A DNA stretch of 22,107 nucleotides from a virus, in IMG/VR virus record IMGVR_UViG_3300005583_000014, positions 1 to 22,107 of that record, one strand, 5' to 3'. The translations under genes were made by a program, and so were the position numbers. This document shows, in pieces, positions 5,685 through 12,023 of this stretch. Position 1 is the first letter of the stretch. Every line of letters starts with the position of its first letter. Below the pieces are notes generated by a model. The model saw only the letters and a list, made by a program, of their open reading frames with translations, ran no database searches and was not told the origin of the DNA.

Positions 5685-5853
5685 GGTTGGACAGATTTTG
5701 TTGATCGGTGACGAAACTCGCGTTGCGTTTGTGTCGATCGACGACGGCGAAACGGTGACGCTGCAAGTCGATTCACCGCTATATCCCAGCGTCGCGAACG
5801 AGTTGGACGCAATAAACGACCTTGAATTGTTCGTGGCCGGCGATGGAGCTTGA
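5668..5853 (+). CDS. Divergent CsrA-like protein lacking the key arginine
   Basis: 61 residues; ATG with AAAGGAATCGAG upstream, overlapping csrA by 17 bp in another frame, so probably coupled. By eye it aligns to CsrA: VGQILLIGDE against VGERIMVGDD, then VAFVSID and VTLQVDSP against VRLGIEAP. It has one gap near residue 5 and one insertion in the 26-29 turn. The position matching Arg44 is Asn44, and the N-terminal L-S-R segment is replaced (FLQIK), so the canonical RNA-binding face looks altered. Inferred possibilities: a CsrA dimer partner that modulates or poisons RNA binding, or a paralogue with new specificity. Family membership rests on pattern only. Confidence 0.65.
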   Translation: MFLQIKVGQILLIGDETRVAFVSIDDGETVTLQVDSPLYPSVANELDAINDLELFVAGDGA

Positions 5854-5856
5854 CCA

Positions 5857-6288
5857 ATGCAGATCATTTTTCGGGTTGAGTCAGTGCCAGTCGCACAGCC
5901 TCGCCAACGGCATCGGATCGTGGAGTCACAGGGCCGGACATTCTCGCAGAACTACACGCCGAGCAAGCATCCGGCAACGCAATTCAAATCGGACGTGCGG
6001 CTCGCTGCGGCGTCAGAAACGACAAGGCCGCTCGAAGGTGGATTACTGCTCGACGTTTTGTTCGTGATGCCGAGGCCAAAGGGAATGATTTGGAAAAAAC
6101 GGTTGATGCCGCGTGAGGCTCACACGAAGAAACCGGACATCGACAATCTTCTAAAAAGCGTGATGGATGCTCTCAAAGATTTGTGCTGGCGAGACGATTC
6201 GCAGGTCAGCGCGGTGACGGCTTGCAAAGTCATTGCGAGCGGTGACGAGATGCCTCACGTTGTTGTCAGTATCAAGGAGGAAACATGA
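5857..6288 (+). CDS. RusA-family Holliday junction resolvase
   Basis: 143 residues, close to the usual 120-140. The diagnostic block KPDIDNLLKSVMDALKD (92-108) and WRDDSQV (111-117) are present. These supply Asp94, Asp96 and Asp113/114, corresponding to the metal-binding aspartates of RusA. Known: RusA dimers resolve four-way DNA junctions and are common in phage recombination modules. The start ATG lies 4 bases after the preceding stop, with a weak ribosome binding site, consistent with coupling to the CsrA-like gene. The stop overlaps the next ATG (ATGA). Confidence 0.9.
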   Translation: MQIIFRVESVPVAQPRQRHRIVESQGRTFSQNYTPSKHPATQFKSDVRLAAASETTRPLEGGLLLDVLFVMPRPKGMIWKKRLMPREAHTKKPDIDNLLKSVMDALKDLCWRDDSQVSAVTACKVIASGDEMPHVVVSIKEET

Positions 6289-6635
6289 GCGGAAAGTCAC
6301 CACTACTTCCGTCGCCAATGACTCCAGAACGTGAGGAGCTTATGCGTGCTCGCGCCGCAGCCGGTGAGCAAATCGCACAGCCTGCCGACCAGGGCGGCGT
6401 CACCGAGTCGATCCAGCGGCGGCACGCGAGCCAGAACAAAAACGGATTCAGTTCAAACGCGAGGAAAGTCCACAAGACCGGGCCGACCAAAGATGCCAAA
6501 TTCGACGACGATGGCGACGAGATTGTTGCTGAGACCGACGCCGTGTTGTGGCAGAAGTATTTCGCGACGAGTCCCGGCAGCCGTGCTGCGCGGGGTGCGA
6601 TGGATGACCTATTGGCCATGAGGGGAAGGAAATGA
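6285..6635 (+). CDS. Hypothetical phage protein (116 aa)
   Basis: Very good ribosome binding site (AAGGAGGAAAC) and ATGA overlap with the resolvase gene. The N-terminal half is polar and probably disordered, with a helix MTPEREELMRARAAAGEQI. The C-terminal third has an acidic patch (KFDDDGDEIVAETDAV), then WQKYFATSPGSRAARGAMDDLL. No recognised domain. Its operon position between a resolvase and a HAD protein suggests a DNA-metabolism accessory role, but nothing in the sequence shows one. Confidence 0.7.
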   Translation: MSGKSPLLPSPMTPEREELMRARAAAGEQIAQPADQGGVTESIQRRHASQNKNGFSSNARKVHKTGPTKDAKFDDDGDEIVAETDAVLWQKYFATSPGSRAARGAMDDLLAMRGRK

Positions 6636-7054
6636 TTTTTGCTCTCGATTTTGATGGCACGTTCGCTGAAGACCAGAAACTCTGGCTCGCGTTCGTCGAG
6701 GATTGTTTCGAGCGTGGCCACGATGTTATCACGGTCACGCATCGACGCGACACGTTCCAGAATCGGCAGGAGATGGCGTTCGCCGGTGTCAGTTGGCCGA
6801 TCGTGTTCGCTGAGGGAACAAAGGCTCAGGCGGCGATCGAGGCCGGCTACGACATCAAGGAAGCCGTGTGGATCGACGACAACCCAGTTGGCATCGGCAC
6901 CGGCGACGAGAGCCAGCCAACAACGCAATCGGTGTTCGAGATTGAGTTGCGGCACGCTTTGAGCGTGCTGACCGACGGCAGAATGGAGTCGCTGCTGTCT
7001 GCTGAGTTCGCGGAACTCATCACACGAATCGAAACCGTGTTGGGAACAACATGA
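6632..7054 (+). CDS. HAD-superfamily hydrolase/phosphatase
   Basis: 140 residues with all four HAD motifs: DFDGTF (Asp6 nucleophile, Asp8), VTVTHR (Thr36), EGTKAQA (Lys64) and WIDDNP (Asp82, Asp83). The small size and lack of a large cap insertion suggest a phosphatase acting on a macromolecular or nucleotide substrate. Known: phages carry small HAD proteins among nucleotide-metabolism and DNA-end-repair genes; the substrate here is unknown. Starts in ATGA overlap with the preceding gene and ends in ATGA overlap with the following one, so it belongs to one operon with the resolvase. Confidence 0.85.
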   Translation: MIFALDFDGTFAEDQKLWLAFVEDCFERGHDVITVTHRRDTFQNRQEMAFAGVSWPIVFAEGTKAQAAIEAGYDIKEAVWIDDNPVGIGTGDESQPTTQSVFEIELRHALSVLTDGRMESLLSAEFAELITRIETVLGTT

Positions 7055-7227
7055 AATACGACGACAGAGGACTTGGTCCGCCGAAAACAACCGACACTCA
7101 GCCGGTCACAGTGCGGGCCGAGTGCAAGCAATGCGGAGAGAAGCGGCTGCACCGCTGCGTGCGGCAGGCTGATGGCGATGTGGCCTGCACCTGCCTGAAG
7201 TGCGGGCGGGTTGTGGTTGGGAGGTAG
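7051..7227 (+). CDS. Small zinc-ribbon protein (58 aa)
   Basis: Begins in the ATGA overlap with the HAD gene. Seen: CKQCGE (first knuckle), then CTCLKCG (second knuckle, with an extra cysteine), and an additional HRC between them; Arg/Lys-rich throughout. This is a typical treble-clef or zinc-ribbon spacing, seen in many short phage proteins that bind nucleic acid or a polymerase/primase. Specific function unknown. Followed by a short GC hairpin (7236-7251) and then the ATPase gene. Confidence 0.65.
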   Translation: MKYDDRGLGPPKTTDTQPVTVRAECKQCGEKRLHRCVRQADGDVACTCLKCGRVVVGR

Positions 7228-7235
7228 AAACGAAG

Positions 7236-7251
7236 CCAGCGGCGTCGCTGG
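7236..7251 (+). other. Short intercistronic hairpin
   Basis: CCAGCG, loop GCGT, CGCTGG: a perfect 6-bp stem between the zinc-ribbon gene and the ATPase gene. No U-tract directly follows. One of a series of similar hairpins placed after stop codons in this genome. Confidence 0.35.
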
Positions 7252-7290
7252 TACTGGAAGGCGGACCTTTTGCTTGATTGGGGGGAAACG

Positions 7291-8118
7291 ATGGAAAGCA
7301 TTTTTAATTTACTCAATTCGCCGACGAAACGGGCACGGCGGACCATGATCTATGGTCAACCGGGCGTCGGGAAGAGCGGCCTTGGATCGCGATGGAAAGG
7401 CCGCGTGGCGTTCATTACGACGGAAGATGGCCTGCGTGATATTGAGGGCGTTTCGGCGTGGCCGATCGTCACTGTGCTCGGCGACATGCTCCGCCGCAAG
7501 GCGATACCGGAAGGCAAGACGCCGAGCCTGATGGCACTCATCAGCGGCATCGCGGCAGCGAAGGGGCCGCTCCCGTTCGACACGCTCGTGATCGACACAA
7601 TCGACGGCCTTCATCATCTGGTTGTGGAGTACGTCAGCGAGGTCTATACGGACCAAGAGCGTGGTTACGGCAAGGATGTTGGGCTGTTCGCCGACGCTTG
7701 GAAAGCGATCCTTAACGCGTTGGAATGGATGAATTTGAATCGCGGTTTGGAGATCGTGTTGCTGGCTCACAGCCAGATTGAAAAGTTCAACGATCCGCTC
7801 GGCGAGTCTTACAACTTCTATTCGCCAAGGCTTCACGCGAAGAGTTCTGCACTGGTCTGCGACTGGTGCGACGAGGTGTTTTTTTACAATTATTGCACGA
7901 TGGTGATTGCGAAAGATGAGGGCTTCAATCGCACTCGCAACGTCGCAGTCGAAGCCGGTCAGCGTTCGCTGTTCACCGCGAAACGTCCGGGCTACGTCGC
8001 CAAGTCTCGGCTGGCCAATGTGCCTGAAGAGATTCCAGTGCTCAAGACCTCGACCTATCACGAGCTTATCGGCCAATACTTGCCGACCACGCCAACAGTT
8101 CCTTCTGTCGCTGGGTAA
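7291..8118 (+). CDS. RecA-like AAA ATPase, Sak4-type recombination protein
   Basis: 275 residues from ATG 7291, preceded by GGGGGGAAACG; a start at 7270 would extend it by 7 residues without a better site. Walker A GQPGVGKS (22-29), ITTEDGLRDIEG (42-53), Walker B TLVIDTIDG (98-106) and a LLAHSQIEKFNDP segment fit phage nucleotide-binding proteins of the Sak4 group. Known: Sak4 proteins are single-domain RecA-like proteins that promote strand annealing with a partner SSB. The next gene encodes a DUF669 protein, the usual neighbour, which strengthens the call. Together they likely form the recombination core with the RusA-like resolvase. Confidence 0.85.
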   Translation: MESIFNLLNSPTKRARRTMIYGQPGVGKSGLGSRWKGRVAFITTEDGLRDIEGVSAWPIVTVLGDMLRRKAIPEGKTPSLMALISGIAAAKGPLPFDTLVIDTIDGLHHLVVEYVSEVYTDQERGYGKDVGLFADAWKAILNALEWMNLNRGLEIVLLAHSQIEKFNDPLGESYNFYSPRLHAKSSALVCDWCDEVFFYNYCTMVIAKDEGFNRTRNVAVEAGQRSLFTAKRPGYVAKSRLANVPEEIPVLKTSTYHELIGQYLPTTPTVPSVAG

Positions 8119-8122
8119 CTGA

Positions 8123-8138
8123 CCACGCTGTCGCGTGG
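8123..8138 (+). other. Short intercistronic hairpin
   Basis: CCACGC, loop TGTC, GCGTGG: a perfect 6-bp stem 4 bases after the ATPase stop codon. No U-tract. It separates the ATPase from the DUF669 gene. Confidence 0.35.
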
Positions 8139-8176
8139 AACAGGCACCAGCAAATCTGCTCCGAAAGGGCAACACT

Positions 8177-8671
8177 ATGGCTGCGTTAGATTTCGACCCC
8201 GCAAAAGTGCAGAACGACGTGATTCCGAAAGGCGAATACCGGCTCGTGATTTCCGGTGCGGAAATCAAGCCGACGAAGGCCGGCGACGGCCTGCGACTCA
8301 ACCTCAAGCTGACGGTGTGTGGTGGCCAGTACGGCAACAGGACTTTGTTCGAGGGATTGAACATCAAGAATCCCAACCCGACTGCTCAGGCAATGAGTGA
8401 GCAGATGTTGAAGAAAATCTGCGAAGCGATCGGCGTGCTGAAGTTGACCGACACCGCCCAACTGCTCAACGGGCAGGGTGGTCAAATCAGCGTTCCGTTT
8501 ATGGCTTACGTCGATGTCAAAGACAACGACGGCGGCTTGCAAAACGTGCTGAAGAAGCCGCGACGGATTGCGAGCGGAGCGACGTCGACAGCTCCAGTTA
8601 TGGCTTCAGCGAGTGAGAATGTGCCGCAGGTCGCTGCAAGCAATGCGGCACCGTGGGAAAAATACAATTGA
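8177..8671 (+). CDS. DUF669-family protein, probable ssDNA-binding protein
   Basis: 164 residues from ATG 8177, with GAAAGGGCAAC upstream. The N-terminal block (MAALDFDPAKVQND, IPKGEYRLVISGAEIKPTK) is the DUF669 pattern. So are the beta-rich LNLKLTVCGGQYGNRTLFEGLNI and the later ISVPFMAYVDVKDN. Known: DUF669 proteins sit beside Sak4-like ATPases and are thought to act as phage SSBs. The C-terminus is low-complexity and ends in APWEKYN; it lacks the acidic tip of host SSB. Partner of the upstream ATPase in recombination or replication, by context. Confidence 0.8.
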   Translation: MAALDFDPAKVQNDVIPKGEYRLVISGAEIKPTKAGDGLRLNLKLTVCGGQYGNRTLFEGLNIKNPNPTAQAMSEQMLKKICEAIGVLKLTDTAQLLNGQGGQISVPFMAYVDVKDNDGGLQNVLKKPRRIASGATSTAPVMASASENVPQVAASNAAPWEKYN

Positions 8672-8728
8672 CGACCAAGGCACGGGGAAGCCGGGATGTG
8701 CCGTACAAATAAAGACACTGGCTTGACG

Positions 8729-8750
8729 GGCGGGAGAGACCGCCATTTTT
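8729..8750 (+). terminator. Possible weak intrinsic terminator
   Basis: GGCGG (8729-8733), loop GAGAGA, CCGCC (8740-8744), then ATTTTT. The stem is only 5 bp, so termination may be partial. It lies between the DUF669 gene and the start of the next gene at 8764. Confidence 0.4.
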
Positions 8751-8763
8751 CAACGGACACAAA

Positions 8764-8985
8764 ATGAAGATCCAAACACTACCACTGCCGCCGCTATTCG
8801 CCCGCGAACGCTATCCGTTCCACCTGCTAGAGGTTGGCCAATGTTTTGCGGTCGCGTGCTGCCCGACCGCACGCCGTGCCATGCAGCAAAATCTATCGAG
8901 CATCAGTCGCAAGCCGTCGTTGCGCGGTCGCAAGTTTGCGACACGTTGCACGCCTGACGGGGTTGGCGTTTGGAGGATCGCGTGA
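8764..8985 (+). CDS. Small phage protein, DUF7303-like (73 aa)
   Basis: ATG with CGGACACAAA upstream. The pattern YPFHLLEVGQCFAVACCP, then RKFATRC and a C-terminal GVGVWRIA, resembles a widespread family of about 70-80 residue phage proteins. That family begins FPF..MEVGDSF and ends KFTTR...GVRVWRI. The fold appears as strand-helix-strand with a basic helix in the middle (RRAMQQNLSSISRKPS); nucleic-acid binding is plausible but not shown. Its stop overlaps the helicase GTG start (GTGA). Family name is from memory. Confidence 0.65.
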   Translation: MKIQTLPLPPLFARERYPFHLLEVGQCFAVACCPTARRAMQQNLSSISRKPSLRGRKFATRCTPDGVGVWRIA

Positions 8986-10736
8986 GTCTCCCCTTCGGCA
9001 CCGCCACTTCACTGATCGTCCCGCGCTATTATCAAGACGCCGCTGCGGAAGCGTTGTGGCGTGATATGCGTGACCACTCGCCCGTTGCTGTGCTTCCGAC
9101 CGGATCAGGCAAGTCGATCATCGTGGCCATGCTGGCCAAGCGTACCATCGACGCTGGCGGGCGAGTGATCGTCCTGCACCCACGCAAAGAGTTGATCGAG
9201 CAGAACGCGGCCGAGTGCCGAGCGTTGATGCCGGGCGTTGATGTCGGGCTGTATTCTGCCGGACTCAACAAGCGACATACGGACCACGCGATTGTATTTG
9301 CCGGCATCCAAAGTTGTTTCGACAAGGCTCATTTGTTCGGCTCGCGTGAGATCATCATCGCGGATGAATGCCACCTGATCGCACCAGACGGCGAAGGCAG
9401 ATATCGCACGTTTTTGCACGCCATCAAAGAACTGTGCCCGCACGTGCGACTCTGTGGGATGACCGCCACGGCGTTCCGCACCGGCAGCGGAGCGTTGTGC
9501 GGGCCGCAGAATTTGCTGACCAAAGTTGCCTACACGGCCAGCGTTTCGCGGCTGATGACTGAGGGCTATTTGTGCCCGATCATCAACAAACCAATGTCCA
9601 GCGAACTCGACACGTCGGGACTGAAGATCATTGCCCGAACGCATGAGTTTGACGCGGCCGACAGCGAGCGGCTGTTCGACACGGATGACCACGTCAATGC
9701 GGCTGTGGCTGAAATCTTGAGCAAGACAGTCGACCGGCATTCCGTGCTCGTGTTTTGCTCAGGCGTCAAGCACGCGGGGCACGTTGCCGAAGTGTTGGCC
9801 ACGATGTCTGGCGAGCGGGTTGGCCTCGTGACGGGCGAGACTATGCCGCTCGAACGATCTAACCTGCTTTCGATGTTCAAGGCGGGAACGCTGCGTTGGC
9901 TCGTGAACGTGGACGTGCTGACGACCGGTTTCAATGCCCAGCGAATCGACTGCATTTGTGTTTTGCGTGCCACGGCTTCGCCGGGCCTGTTCGCGCAGAT
10001 TTGCGGACGTGGATTCCGGGTGCATGAGTCCAAGGGAAACTGTCTCGTGCTCGACCTCGGCCAGAACATTGCCCGTCACGGCCCCATCGACGCGGACGAT
10101 TACGGAATCCCGAAACCGAAGCAAACACGCGAAGGCGTGGTTGATGGCATGCCGTCAAAAGAATGCCCAGCGTGCGGAGAGCCTCAGCAGATACAAGCGA
10201 AGACCTGCACGGAATGCGGGTTCGAGTGGCCGGCCAAGCCTCGCCACGATGCGAATGCGGATATCGAGTCGGCTATTCTTGAATCACAGATCGAGCCGAC
10301 GGAATACCTCGTGGAAAGTGCTACGTTCAGCCGGCACGTCAAACGCGATGCTCCCGACGCTCCGAACACGTTGCGGATTGATTACGTTTGCCAACTGGCT
10401 GAGAGCGAAGGCAACCTGACGCAAAAGACGATCAGCGAATGGGTGTGCCTGGACCACGTCGGCTTCCCAAAACGCAACGCGATCAAGTGGTGGAAAGAAC
10501 GCAGCCTGGCCGAACTGGTGGAGGACGAGCAGGGCAGCTTGATCGACCCGGCAATCGACCTGTGGCAGCGTGGGGCAGTCGTGGTGGCGAGTCGAATTTG
10601 GACCGTGCCGAAAGGCAAGTTCACGCAGATTGTTCGGCAGGAAATCACAGACGAACGACCGGAAGAGTGGGCGGACGAGGGCGAGTTGGGAGAAGAAGCG
10701 TTTGATCCATTCGAGGCGGCGGAAGTTCCGTTCTAA
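8982..10736 (+). CDS. RadD-like DEAD/DEAH superfamily 2 helicase with zinc ribbon
   Basis: 584 residues from GTG 8982, chosen because GGAGG sits 5 bases upstream and the start overlaps the previous stop (GTGA). A TTG at 8970 would have no such site. Motifs: PTGSGKS (39-45), ADECH (127-131), TATAFR (161-166), VDVLTTGF (310-317) and QICGRGFR (339-346). A four-cysteine ribbon (Cys395, 398, 409, 412) follows the helicase core, then a roughly 170-residue C-terminal domain. This layout resembles RadD, which assists recombination, and phage replicative helicase candidates. Either role fits its place between recombination genes and the SF1 helicase and primase genes. Confidence 0.9.
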   Translation: MSLPFGTATSLIVPRYYQDAAAEALWRDMRDHSPVAVLPTGSGKSIIVAMLAKRTIDAGGRVIVLHPRKELIEQNAAECRALMPGVDVGLYSAGLNKRHTDHAIVFAGIQSCFDKAHLFGSREIIIADECHLIAPDGEGRYRTFLHAIKELCPHVRLCGMTATAFRTGSGALCGPQNLLTKVAYTASVSRLMTEGYLCPIINKPMSSELDTSGLKIIARTHEFDAADSERLFDTDDHVNAAVAEILSKTVDRHSVLVFCSGVKHAGHVAEVLATMSGERVGLVTGETMPLERSNLLSMFKAGTLRWLVNVDVLTTGFNAQRIDCICVLRATASPGLFAQICGRGFRVHESKGNCLVLDLGQNIARHGPIDADDYGIPKPKQTREGVVDGMPSKECPACGEPQQIQAKTCTECGFEWPAKPRHDANADIESAILESQIEPTEYLVESATFSRHVKRDAPDAPNTLRIDYVCQLAESEGNLTQKTISEWVCLDHVGFPKRNAIKWWKERSLAELVEDEQGSLIDPAIDLWQRGAVVVASRIWTVPKGKFTQIVRQEITDERPEEWADEGELGEEAFDPFEAAEVPF

Positions 10737-10766
10737 GACGTGATCTCAAACCAAGAAAGCAAAACT

Positions 10767-10949
10767 ATGGCCATCAACGAATCAATCCTGAACGACCTGC
10801 ACAAGCAAGCCACCGCTGCCGCCGCGAGGCCGGTCATTAAGTGGGTTGATATCGACCCACGAACACTGCTGGCCGTGCTCGAACTGGCGTACCGCGCGAT
10901 GCGGGATGACAGCGTGGCAGGATGCGGCGGCGGATGTTCCACAAATTGA
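10767..10949 (+). CDS. Small helical protein of unknown function (60 aa)
   Basis: ATG with AAGAAAGC upstream; a GTG at 10740 would add nine residues without a clear site. Sequence: MAINESILNDLHKQA, then an Ala-rich run, IKWVDIDPRTLLAVLELAYRAMRDD, and a Cys/Gly C-terminus (GCGGGCS). Probably two helices. It sits directly ahead of the SF1 helicase gene and may overlap it, depending on that gene's start. No family recognised. Confidence 0.55.
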   Translation: MAINESILNDLHKQATAAAARPVIKWVDIDPRTLLAVLELAYRAMRDDSVAGCGGGCSTN

Positions 10950-10963
10950 AAGATAAATTTCGT

Positions 10964-12013
10964 ATGTCTCGCTTTTCGTTATCCGACGACCAGACTAAAG
11001 CACTGCGACAATTCAAAACATGGCTGGCGAGTGGCTCGCGTGAATTCCGGCTAGGCGGACTGGCTGGCACCGGAAAAACCACGATTGTCAGTCAAATCTG
11101 TGAGATGATCGGCCAGTGTGATGTCTTCGCTCCAACCGCACGGGCCGCACAGGTTTTGCGAGCAAAAGGCATCGAAGCCAACACGCTACACTCGCTCTTG
11201 ATGAAATTCACGCACGAAGAGATTGATGACCGTGGCCGCGTCGTCCCGCAATTCATCGACAAAAATGCTCACCGACAAATTATGGCAGTTGATGAGTCTT
11301 CGATGGTGTCGCGTGGTATGTACCAAAAAATCATGCGCTGTGCGGATCGAGTGGTGTGGATCGGCGACTACGGACAACTTCCTCCAGTCGAACAAGACGC
11401 GAGTGGATTTTGTTTAATGAATGAAGAAACGCTCAACGCGAAACTAACAACTCAACATCGACACGCCGGCAACGGAGAACTGATCGACTTCGCGAATCAC
11501 TTGCGAGCAGGTAAATCACCTTCTGAGTTCGTCGCCATCGCGACAGTGACGATCAACCCACCAGTCGCGAACGGTAAGGATGTCGTGCAATATGCTGCCG
11601 AGTGTGGCGCTTCGATCGTGATTTGTTACACAAATCAATGGCGAGCAGGCTTCAATATTGAGATGCGTCGATTGCTCGATATGCCGGAAACTGGATTTTG
11701 CCAAGGCTTGAAAATTACTTGCTCGAAAAATCACTACCGAGAGAAAATATGCAACGGTGAAATGTTTGAGGTTAAGAGCAACACGGGATCAGAAATCTCG
11801 ACAACCTGCGGACGAATGTTCCAAGCCACATTCGACAAAACGAAAACAAAGTGCGTGCTGGTTGAAGACGGTTTTGCCGTGACATGCCACAAGGCACAAG
11901 GCAGCGAGTTTGCAAAAGTAGTGGTCGTCGAAGATGCGATCGCCTGCCCGCATTGGAGATACACGGCCGCGACACGCGCACAAAAATCACTCACCTATTT
12001 TCAAAACCGATAG
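10964..12013 (+). CDS. RecD/Dda-like superfamily 1B helicase
   Basis: 349 residues from ATG 10964; in-frame ATGs at 10922 and 10934 would overlap the previous gene, and none has a strong ribosome binding site, so the start is uncertain. Motifs: GLAGTGKTT (32-40, Walker A), FAPTARAA (55-62), DESSMV (110-115), GDYGQLPPV, and near the C-terminus TCHKAQGSEF and YTAATRAQ. These match the SF1B helicases RecD and T4 Dda, 5'-to-3' DNA translocases that in phages remove proteins from, or initiate replication forks on, template DNA. Base composition is more AT-rich than the flanking genes, which hints at a separate acquisition. Confidence 0.88.
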   Translation: MSRFSLSDDQTKALRQFKTWLASGSREFRLGGLAGTGKTTIVSQICEMIGQCDVFAPTARAAQVLRAKGIEANTLHSLLMKFTHEEIDDRGRVVPQFIDKNAHRQIMAVDESSMVSRGMYQKIMRCADRVVWIGDYGQLPPVEQDASGFCLMNEETLNAKLTTQHRHAGNGELIDFANHLRAGKSPSEFVAIATVTINPPVANGKDVVQYAAECGASIVICYTNQWRAGFNIEMRRLLDMPETGFCQGLKITCSKNHYREKICNGEMFEVKSNTGSEISTTCGRMFQATFDKTKTKCVLVEDGFAVTCHKAQGSEFAKVVVVEDAIACPHWRYTAATRAQKSLTYFQNR

Positions 12014-12023
12014 AGTAAGTAAC

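Noticed and set aside
4968-5867. Minus-strand open frame of 299 codons spanning the repeats and csrA
   Set aside because: Contains the 73-bp repeat twice as translated junk and lies antisense to csrA and the csrA-like gene, which are well supported.
7309-8376. Minus-strand open frame of 355 codons
   Set aside because: Antisense shadow of the Sak4-like ATPase gene; no start signal or recognisable domain.
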